This document shows, in pieces, positions 1 to 6,104 of a DNA stretch of 33,483 bases. How positions within the stretch are numbered: position 1 is the stretch's first letter; each line of letters opens with the position of its first letter. Origin of the DNA: Paracidovorax wautersii (lineage in GTDB: Bacteria; Pseudomonadota; Gammaproteobacteria; Burkholderiales; Burkholderiaceae_C); NCBI GenBank assembly GCA_009912175.1, contig WNDQ01000044.1, forward strand, positions 1-33,483, in the 5' to 3' direction. A program made the position numbers and the translations under genes. The notes under the pieces were generated by a model. That model had not been told where the DNA came from, searched no databases, and was given only the letters and a program-made list of their open reading frames with translations.

Positions 1-96
1 CTATACAACCAAAGGCGACCTCATTCGAGTCTGGAAGACCAGACGCCGGATGAGGCATACTTCGCGACGCTGCCTGCGATCAAATCGTCAGCATGA
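1..96 (+). CDS. IS3-family transposase (OrfB), C-terminal tail, partial
   Basis: Frame 1 is open from the window edge to a TGA at 94-96 and encodes YNQRRPHSSL followed by TPDEAYFATLPAIKSSA. This is the conserved C-terminal end of IS3-family DDE transposases (the YN..RPHssL…TP.eaY pattern after the catalytic Glu). Only 31 residues are inside the window; the integrase core with the DDE residues lies upstream. An ATG at 93 overlaps the stop codon and is in frame with the receptor remnant, so reinitiation could translate a hybrid ORF, which is probably without function. Confidence 0.85.
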   Translation, partial: LYNQRRPHSSLEDQTPDEAYFATLPAIKSSA

Positions 97-160
97 CTGC
101 TCCGGCGGTCCCACTTAAAAATCTCGGCCCCTGTCCGAACAAGCGGCGCCACCTCTACCA
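1..160 (+). mobile_element. Right end of an IS3-family insertion sequence
   Basis: The window opens inside an IS3-family element. Its transposase tail ends at 96, followed by about 60 bp of AT-richer non-coding DNA (…cccacttaaaaatctcgg…) before clear TonB-receptor coding sequence begins. IS3-family elements normally end in CA. The best CA that still leaves the receptor in frame is at 159-160, so I place the right end there; this boundary is an inference, because the left end is outside the window. The element interrupts the receptor gene that follows. Confidence 0.7.
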
Positions 161-671
161 AGGGTCTTACCGCTACTTCCAGTGGACCAATGCCGGCAAG
201 GCCGTGGTGCATGGTCTGGAGGGCAACTTCAACGTCCCCATCCTGGGCGCGTCCGGCAACCGGCTCAAGCTGCTCAACAACTTCACCTGGATGTTCAAGA
301 ACAAGAGCAAGAGCACCGGTCAGCCCCTGTCCATCATTCCCAAGTACACCGTCAACAGCACGCTGGACTGGCAAGCCACGCAGAAACTGTCCGCTCAGGC
401 CACCGCCACGTTCTACGGTCCGCAGGAGCCTCGCACACTCACGGCACGGGGCGCCAACGCCACCGGCTCCGAACTCGACCGCGTCGGCTCCTATGCCGTC
501 TTCGGCCTCGGCGGCACCTATGAATTCAACAAGAACTACCGCACCAGTTTCGGCGTCACCAACCTGCTCGACAAGGTGATCAAGCGCCGCTCCAACAGCA
601 CCAGCGGCGGCGCGTTCACCTACAACGAACCCGGCCGCGCCTACTACGTGTCGTTCACGGGTTCATTCTGA
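161..671 (+). pseudogene. FepA-type TonB-dependent siderophore receptor, C-terminal remnant cut by IS
   Basis: About 170 residues match the last strands of the outer-membrane beta-barrel of FepA/PfeA/BfeA enterobactin-type receptors. Visible blocks are YRYFQWTNAGKAVVHGLEGN, the PLSIIPKYTVNSTLDW strand, FGVTNLLDKVIKRRS and the C-terminal TYNEPGRAYYVSFTGSF, which ends in the Phe typical of outer-membrane proteins. Full receptors are about 700-750 residues. The signal peptide, plug domain and most of the barrel are missing because the IS3 element inserted in or next to codons for YQGSY. A hybrid ORF starts at the ATG at 93 inside the IS end, but it has no signal sequence or TonB box and should not make a receptor. 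In the intact allele the substrate was probably a catecholate siderophore (family inference). The gene ends 8 bp before the methyltransferase gene, suggesting an original operon. Confidence 0.88.
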
Positions 672-679
672 GCCGCCCC

Positions 680-2044
680 ATGAGCGCCAGTGCCTACCTC
701 ACCGACGTCGACTACCCCCGGCATTTCCACCGCGAAACCATGCCGGTCTGGCTGGCGTCGGTGATGACGGCCCTGGGCCGCCGCGCACTGGACCTGGCCC
801 GGCCCTATGTCTGGCTGGAACTGGGCTGCGGCTCGGGGCTGAATGCCGTGATTGCCGCGGCCGCCAATCCGCGGGGGCAGTTCATCGGCATCGACTTCAA
901 CGAGCGGGCCATTGCGCAAGCCCAGGCACTGGCGGCCGCAGCGGGCATCGGCAATGTGCGCTTTCACGTGATGCGCTTCGATGGCGACGCTTCGTTGCTG
1001 CCGCTGTGCGACTTCATCGTCTGCCACGGCGTGTATTCGTGGGTCGCGCCGGCCGAGCGGCAGGCCATCCAGCGCATCGTCGCCAGCCGCCTCAAACCGG
1101 CCGGCCTGCTCTACCTGGCGTACATGAGCCAGCCCGGAGCCAGCGCCTTTGCCGCAGCCCAGCGGTTCATGCGTTTGGCCACCGCACGCCAGGCCGGCGA
1201 CAGCGCGCAGCGGGCGACAGCCGGCCTGGCGTTGCTGCAACGGATGGCTCAGGGCGGCGCTGGCTATTTTGTGGAGCATCCCGCCGCCCTGCGCGAAGTC
1301 GAGCGCATGGCCGCCCAGGGCAACGCCGATTACCTCGCCCACGAGCTGCTCAACGCGCACTGGGACGCCTTGCATGTGGCTGACGTCATGCAGGACATGG
1401 ACACGGCCGATTGCGATTACGCAGGCAGCGCGCTTCCGCTGGACAACATCGATGCCGTGTCGCTGCCCGCAAACACCCAGCCGCTGCTGGCCGAGTTACG
1501 GCAAGGCGGCGCGGATACCGCCCAGCTCGAAACCTTCAAGGACATCGCACGCAACCAGAACCAGCGGCGTGACCTCTACCAGCGCCGTGGTGCGCACAGC
1601 CAGTTGACGGCCGACGAACACCGCGCGGCCTTGCTGGCGCAGCGCTGGCGCCTGCTGCCTGCGGCGGCCGCGCAAGCCACGGCCGGCAGCGGCTCGGGCG
1701 AACTGGCTTTCGACACACGCATCGGCCCCGTGCGCCTGCCGCTGGCCCATGCCGCACCGCTGCTCGACGCCTTGCGCCAGGGCCCCCAAAGCTATGCCGA
1801 ACTGGCAGGGCTGCCGGCTTATGCCCGCCAGCCAGGCTTTCTCAATCCGCTGCTGCAATGCCTGGCCTGGAGCGGCTGGGTCCACGCCTTGCGCACTGAC
1901 GGACCGGTCACCGCATCCGATGACGCGCAACTGCAGCGCCTGAATGCGCTACTGGCCGATGGGCTCGACATCGCCCACGGCCCTTTGCAGGCCGTCGCCG
2001 ACATCGGCTCCGCCGTGCCGCGCCCCGCGCCCGCCGCTCGCTGA
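680..2044 (+). CDS. SAM-dependent methyltransferase with methyltransferase-regulatory domain
   Basis: This 454-residue protein has three parts. The N-terminal third is a class I Rossmann methyltransferase with SAM motif I ELGCGSGLNAVIAAA (about residues 48-62), an acidic strand end GIDFNERAI (motif II) and CDFIVCHGVYSWV (motif IV region). The middle (about 180-290) fits the predicted methyltransferase regulatory domain, with FVEHPAALREVERMA, YLAHELLNAHWDALHVADV and LPANTQPLLAEL. The C-terminal part (about 340-430) looks like a helical or winged-helix module (YAELAGLPAYARQPGFLNPLL). The substrate is unknown. The ATG lies only 8 bp after the receptor stop with no clear Shine-Dalgarno, so translation was probably coupled to the receptor gene. 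With the receptor promoter displaced by the IS, expression may now depend on read-through from the element. The domain assignment is from recognised motifs. Confidence 0.85.
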   Translation: MSASAYLTDVDYPRHFHRETMPVWLASVMTALGRRALDLARPYVWLELGCGSGLNAVIAAAANPRGQFIGIDFNERAIAQAQALAAAAGIGNVRFHVMRFDGDASLLPLCDFIVCHGVYSWVAPAERQAIQRIVASRLKPAGLLYLAYMSQPGASAFAAAQRFMRLATARQAGDSAQRATAGLALLQRMAQGGAGYFVEHPAALREVERMAAQGNADYLAHELLNAHWDALHVADVMQDMDTADCDYAGSALPLDNIDAVSLPANTQPLLAELRQGGADTAQLETFKDIARNQNQRRDLYQRRGAHSQLTADEHRAALLAQRWRLLPAAAAQATAGSGSGELAFDTRIGPVRLPLAHAAPLLDALRQGPQSYAELAGLPAYARQPGFLNPLLQCLAWSGWVHALRTDGPVTASDDAQLQRLNALLADGLDIAHGPLQAVADIGSAVPRPAPAAR

Positions 2045-2068
2045 GCGCCAGATCGACCCGCCCTCGCC

Positions 2069-2997
2069 TCACACTTGCGGCTGCCGGGCCGCCTGCTGCC
2101 GGAACGCCTCCTTGAAGAAATCCACGAAGGCCCGGATGAGCCCCGAGGCGCGGTGGTGCTCAGGGTAGACGATGTGGATGTCGGCTTCGGGCGTGTGGTA
2201 GCCGGGCAGCACCTGCACGAGGCGGCCGCTGCGCAGGTAGCGCTGGATGTCCCATTCGGCGCGCATGAGGATGCCGTGGCCGTCGAGTGCCCATTTGACA
2301 GCGATCTCGCCGTCGTTGGTCGAGAGCGTGCCGCGTGTCTTGACAGCCTGGGCGCGGGCGGGTTTGCGATCAGGCGTGAGTCGCCACAGGCCGTAGGCTT
2401 CCGCGCCCTGTCGGATGCCGATGCAGTCGTGATCGGCCAAATCGCCCGGTGACTGCGGCGTGCCGCAGCGCGCCAGATAGGCCGGCGAGGCGCACAGCAG
2501 CCGCCGGTTGGCGGCCAGGCGCGTGGCGATGACGCGGGCGTCCGGCGGCTCGCCGAAGCGGATGCAGACGTCGTATGCGTCCTCGGACAAGGCGGGCGGG
2601 TTCACCGACAGCTGCAGTTGCACCTCCACCGCCGGATGGCGAGCCACGAAGCGCGAGACCAGCGGGGCCACGTGGCTGCGGCCAAAGCCCAGCGTGGCGT
2701 TGACGCGGATCAGGCCGGTGGGCGTGTGGTTGGCCAGGCCCAGGCGGTGCTCCAGTTCCTGGATGTCGATCAGGATGCGGCGCGCCTGCGCCAGGTACAG
2801 CTCGCCTTCGGGCGTGAAGCTCATGCGCCGCTGGTGCGGTTGACCAGTGAGGTGCCGATGCGCGCCTCCATCTGCGACAGGTGTTTGCTCACGGCGGCCG
2901 TGCTGACGCCCATCTCGCGTGCGGCGGCGCTCAGGCTGCCGGCGCTGCCCAGCGTGGCGAAGAAGGACAGGTCTGAGGGCTGGATCAGGGTTTTCAT
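2069..2997 (-). pseudogene. LysR-family regulator (DmlR/CrgA-like) with a frameshift in the DNA-binding region
   Basis: Starting at the ATG at 2997, the first frame encodes a LysR helix-turn-helix (DLSFFATLGSAGSLSAAARE, then STAAVSKHLSQMEARIGTSLVNRT). It then stops early (…SGA, TGA). The rest, from RRMSFTPEGELYLAQARRIL to the end, continues in the adjacent frame with a normal LysR effector domain. One inserted base near 2828-2838, where LVNRT should continue as T/S-RR-MSFTPEG, restores a protein of about 309 residues, the usual family length. Either the gene is inactivated or the base was lost in sequencing. A longer in-frame start at 3058 is not credible because its N-terminus is an out-of-frame reading of the helix-turn-helix. 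The gene is divergent from the dehydrogenase gene, and a palindrome lies between them, so it is the likely regulator of that gene. Confidence 0.85.
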
Positions 2998-3006
2998 TGG
3001 CGGTCG

Positions 3007-3021
3007 TTAACTTGAAGTTAA
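3007..3021. promoter_or_regulatory. Palindromic LysR-type operator candidate
   Basis: TTAACTTGAAGTTAA is a perfect dyad of 7-bp arms around one central base. It lies 10 bp upstream of the LysR ATG and 90 bp upstream of the dehydrogenase TTG. Short AT-rich dyads in a divergent intergenic region are the usual LysR recognition or autoregulation sites. Its closeness to the LysR start suggests autorepression. Binding is inferred from position and symmetry only. Confidence 0.55.
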
Positions 3022-3111
3022 GAATGCTTTGAGCCCAGCATAGCGCGTGCGCCCCCATGGCGACCTAGAGTCCGGCTACCCAACCCGTATTCTTTTTCTG
3101 GAGACGCCATT

Positions 3112-4200
3112 TTGAAAACCTACGCCATCGCCACCATTCCCGGAGACGGCATCGGCAAGGAAGTCATTCCCGCCGGCCAGCAGGTGCTGCAAGCCGTGGC
3201 CGAGTACAGCCCCGGCCTGCGCTTTCACTTCGAGAACTTCGACTGGGGCGGCGACTACTACCGCCTGCACGGCCAGATGATGCCCGCCGACGGGCTGGAC
3301 GCGCTGCGCGGCAAGGACGCCATCCTGTTCGGCTCGGCCGGTGATCCGCACATTCCCGACCACATCACGCTGTGGGGCCTGCGCCTGAAGATCTGCCAGG
3401 GTTTCGACCAGTACGCCAACGTGCGCCCCACGCGCATCCTGCCCGGCATCGACGCGCCGCTCAAGCGCTGCAAGGCCGAGGACCTGAACTGGGTCATCGT
3501 GCGCGAGAACTCCGAGGGCGAGTATTCGGGCGTGGGTGGCCGCGTGCACCAGGGCCACCCGATCGAGGCCGCCACCGACGTGTCCGTCATGACGCGCGCC
3601 GGTGTCGAGCGCATCCTGCGGTTTGCCTTCAAGCTGGCGCAATCGCGCCCGCGCCGGCTGCTGACGGTCATCACCAAAAGCAACGCGCAGCGCCACGCCA
3701 TGGTGATGTGGGACGAGATCGCCGCCGAAGTCGCCCGCGAATTCCCCGACGTGCGTTGGGACAAGGAACTGGTGGATGCGGCCACGGCGCGCATGGTCAA
3801 CCGCCCGGCCACGCTCGACACCATCGTGGCGACCAACCTGCACGCCGACATCCTGAGCGACCTGGCCGCCGCGCTGGCCGGCAGCCTGGGCATCGCGCCC
3901 ACCGGCAACATCGATCCCGAGCGCCGCTACCCGTCGATGTTCGAGCCCATCCATGGCTCGGCCTTCGACATCATGGGCCAGGGCGTGGCCAACCCGGTGG
4001 GCACCTTCTGGTCGGTGGTCATGCTGCTGCAGAACCTGGGCGAGCACGACGCGGCCGAGCGCGTGATGCAGGCCATCGAATACGTGACCGCCACGCCCGC
4101 CCTGCACACGCGCGACCTGGGCGGCACGGCCACCACTGCGCAAGTGACCGAGGCGGTCTGCGGCTTCCTCGCGGCCGAGCACAAACGCAAGGCGGCCTGA
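3112..4200 (+). CDS. ttuC: Tartrate / D-malate dehydrogenase (isocitrate/isopropylmalate dehydrogenase family)
   Basis: This 362-residue protein belongs to the NAD-dependent, metal-dependent beta-decarboxylating dehydrogenases. Family marks are IPGDGIGKEV at the N-terminus, the substrate-binding YANVRPTRILPGI, WVIVRENSEGEYSGVGG, ITKSNAQRH with the catalytic Lys, and the metal-binding VATNLHADILSDLAAALAGSLG. GSAFDIMGQGVANP is near the C-terminus. The absence of the isopropylmalate loop and the NFDWGGDYY segment point to tartrate/D-malate dehydrogenase (TtuC/DmlA) rather than LeuB. It should oxidise D-malate or tartrate in the cytoplasm. The start is a TTG at 3112, chosen because TGGAG at 3099-3103 sits 8 nt upstream and the protein then begins MKTYAIATIPGDGIG as in homologues. 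The divergent damaged LysR gene is the probable regulator and the downstream Bug protein the probable substrate receptor. Whether it prefers tartrate or D-malate cannot be decided here. Confidence 0.85.
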   Translation: MKTYAIATIPGDGIGKEVIPAGQQVLQAVAEYSPGLRFHFENFDWGGDYYRLHGQMMPADGLDALRGKDAILFGSAGDPHIPDHITLWGLRLKICQGFDQYANVRPTRILPGIDAPLKRCKAEDLNWVIVRENSEGEYSGVGGRVHQGHPIEAATDVSVMTRAGVERILRFAFKLAQSRPRRLLTVITKSNAQRHAMVMWDEIAAEVAREFPDVRWDKELVDAATARMVNRPATLDTIVATNLHADILSDLAAALAGSLGIAPTGNIDPERRYPSMFEPIHGSAFDIMGQGVANPVGTFWSVVMLLQNLGEHDAAERVMQAIEYVTATPALHTRDLGGTATTAQVTEAVCGFLAAEHKRKAA

Positions 4201-4329
4201 ACCCGCTCACGACCGGCGCCGGCAACCCCGGTACCCGACCCGACGCGCAGGCGCGCAATACGCCTGCCGCTGTCCAACCAGACCTTCCCCAACCATGACA
4301 AGCGCCCCAAGGCGCGACGGAGACAAACC

Positions 4330-5322
4330 ATGACCTACGCACCGATGCGCCGCAAGCTGCTCACGGCCGCCCTGCTCGCCACCGTGGCCGCCGCCGGCAG
4401 CGGCACGGCATCTGCGGCCGACAACTGGCCCGCGCGGCCCGTCACGCTGGTCGTGCCCTTCCCGCCCGGCGGCACCGACGTGCTCGCCCGCACGCTGGCC
4501 GAGCGGCTGACGCAGCGCCTGGGCCAGCCCGTCATCGTCGACAACCGGCCCGGCGCTGGCGCCACCATCGGCGCCGACTACGTGGCCAAGGCCACGCCCG
4601 ACGGCTACACGCTGCTGATCGGCGCGGTGCACCACACCATCGCCCCCAGCGTCTACAAACGGCTCAACTACGATTTCCAGAAGGACTTCCAGCCCATCAC
4701 CACCATCGCGATGGTGCCCAACGTGCTGGTCGTCAACGCCGCGCGCACGCAGGCCACGACCGTGGCGGAACTGGTGCAGCTCATCAAGGCCAAGCCCGAG
4801 CTGGCCACCTACGGCTCCAACGGCAACGGCACCGCGCAGCACATGATCGGCACCGAATTCCAGGCGCAGACGGGCACGCAGCTCGTGCATGTGCCCTACA
4901 AGGGCAGCGGGCCGCTGGCCACCGACTTGCTGGGCGGGCAGATCCTCATGTCCTTCGACACCATCACGCCGGTGCTGCCCCACATCCAGGCCGGCAAGCT
5001 GCGGCCCATCGCGGTGACCACGGCCGAGCGCTCCAAGGCCCTGCCCAACACGCCCACGCTTCAGGAGGCCGGCCTGGCCAACTTCAACATCGGCACCTGG
5101 TTCGGCGTGCTGGCGCCCGCAGCCACGCCCGCGCCAGTGCTCGACCGCCTGAGCACCGAGATGGTCGCCATCATCCATTCGCCCGACTTCGCCAAACGTA
5201 TGGATGACATCGGCGCCCAGCCCGTGGGCAACAGCCGTGACGAGATGCGCCGGCAAATTGCCGACGAGACCACCACCAAGTTCCAGGCGCTGGTCAAGTC
5301 GGCGAAGATCAGCCTGGACTGA
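4330..5322 (+). CDS. Bug-family solute-binding protein (tripartite tricarboxylate transporter receptor)
   Basis: This 330-residue protein starts with a Sec signal peptide (RRK, then a hydrophobic stretch, cleavage near ASAADNWP). The mature part has the Bug signatures: WPARPVTLVVPFPPGGTDVLAR, a ligand-binding loop VDNRPGAGATIGADYVAKATPDGYTLL, and LVHVPYKGSGPLATDLLGGQI near the middle. Bug proteins bind small carboxylates in the periplasm and many are orphans. Here no TctA/TctB membrane genes are nearby. The position 129 bp after the tartrate/malate dehydrogenase suggests a C4-dicarboxylate or hydroxy-acid ligand (inference). A GGAGA at 4319-4323 serves the ATG, and a small hairpin (GCGCC-CCAA-GGCGC, 4302-4315) ends 3 nt before it and could affect initiation. 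The gene ends back to back with the next, minus-strand gene: the two stop codons occupy 5320-5325. Confidence 0.9.
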   Translation: MTYAPMRRKLLTAALLATVAAAGSGTASAADNWPARPVTLVVPFPPGGTDVLARTLAERLTQRLGQPVIVDNRPGAGATIGADYVAKATPDGYTLLIGAVHHTIAPSVYKRLNYDFQKDFQPITTIAMVPNVLVVNAARTQATTVAELVQLIKAKPELATYGSNGNGTAQHMIGTEFQAQTGTQLVHVPYKGSGPLATDLLGGQILMSFDTITPVLPHIQAGKLRPIAVTTAERSKALPNTPTLQEAGLANFNIGTWFGVLAPAATPAPVLDRLSTEMVAIIHSPDFAKRMDDIGAQPVGNSRDEMRRQIADETTTKFQALVKSAKISLD

Positions 5323-5913
5323 TCAGCGCGGACCGAACCCGTCGGTGGCGCGCACGTCGCCCAGGAAGGGATCGTGCACGGGCGGCACGCCCGCGGGAGG
5401 CTCCGCGGCCGCAGTCCCGACCGCGCGCGGCGGCGCATGGCCCGCGCCCCGGTCGATGCGGTCGCCCAGCTCGCCGAAGAAGGCCGCGCTGGTGTTGTCG
5501 GCTTGCTCGATGCGCGCGACCAGCGCGGCCTCCAGCGTGGTGATGCGCGACAACAGGTCCTGTTTGTGCGTCTCGTGCTGGGCCCGCGCCTCCTGGCGCG
5601 CGCCATCGAGGAAGGTGCGCAGCTCGGTGAAGCGCGAGGCCTCGGCCCGGTCGGCCAGTTCACGCTGACTTTGCAGTTCCTTGGTGTGGCGGCGGGTCTC
5701 GAACATCACCGTGCTGTGCAGGTAGAAGATGTAGACCAGAAAGACCGCCGCCAGCACCGCGGTCAGGCCGATCAGCACCAGCCCGAGCGGCCCCTGCACG
5801 CTCGTGAAGCCCAGCGAGATGGTCTGCACGGCCGCCAGCGCCGGCCAGTTGAGCGCGGCCAGCAGCACGATGGCCGCGCCCACGACGAGAAGGAGAAGGG
5901 TACGGATGCTCAT
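5323..5913 (-). CDS. LapA-domain membrane protein with coiled-coil tail
   Basis: This 196-residue protein begins MSIRTLLLLVVGAAIVLLAALNWPAL, a first membrane helix. A loop containing LGFTSVQGPLGLVLIG leads into a second helix (LTAVLAAVFLVYIFYLHSTVMF). This two-helix layout is that of LapA/DUF1049 inner-membrane proteins, whose E. coli member acts with LapB in lipopolysaccharide assembly. Residues about 70-150 are charged and helical (ETRRHTKELQSQRELADRAEASRF…), likely a cytoplasmic coiled coil, followed by a Pro/Ala-rich tail. It is much longer than E. coli LapA (about 100 residues), so it may be a paralogue with another partner. The ATG at 5913 is chosen because the hydrophobic start follows it directly and GAGG lies upstream. 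The same frame stays open far upstream toward 6669, but that part is antisense shadow of recD. Confidence 0.75.
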   Translation of the reverse strand: MSIRTLLLLVVGAAIVLLAALNWPALAAVQTISLGFTSVQGPLGLVLIGLTAVLAAVFLVYIFYLHSTVMFETRRHTKELQSQRELADRAEASRFTELRTFLDGARQEARAQHETHKQDLLSRITTLEAALVARIEQADNTSAAFFGELGDRIDRGAGHAPPRAVGTAAAEPPAGVPPVHDPFLGDVRATDGFGPR

Positions 5914-5950
5914 GCTGCGAGCCTCGCTTTCTTTGGAAACGTGAGCGGCA

Positions 5951-5989
5951 CCTCCGCACGCGGCCTGCAAGGCCCGCGTCTGGCGGAGG
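5951..5989. other. Strong 39-nt stem-loop between recD and the LapA-like gene
   Basis: CCTCCGC (5951-5957) pairs with GCGGAGG (5983-5989). Inside this, ACGCGG-CCT pairs with AGG-CC-CGCGT around a GCA loop, giving a nearly continuous GC stem. There is no T-run on the minus-strand side, so it is not a classic intrinsic terminator for recD. It sits 38-76 nt upstream of the LapA-like start codon and could instead be a 5' UTR structure. A weaker CTGG/CCAG hairpin followed by TTTTT lies at about 5990-6007 on the plus strand. Confidence 0.5.
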
Positions 5990-6104
5990 CTGGAAAGCCC
6001 AGTTTTTACCTCAGGCCACCCGGGCCTGGCGCGCTCGGCGCCCAAAGCAAATCCTGTCCTACGCCAGATGCCGCCCTCGGCTTGCAAGCAACAGGCGCGG
6101 GGGC

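Noticed and set aside
2998-3058. Upstream ATG for the LysR gene at 3058
   Set aside because: It only appears to extend the effector-domain frame. The real helix-turn-helix is in the other frame and starts at 2997, so the extension arises from the frameshift.
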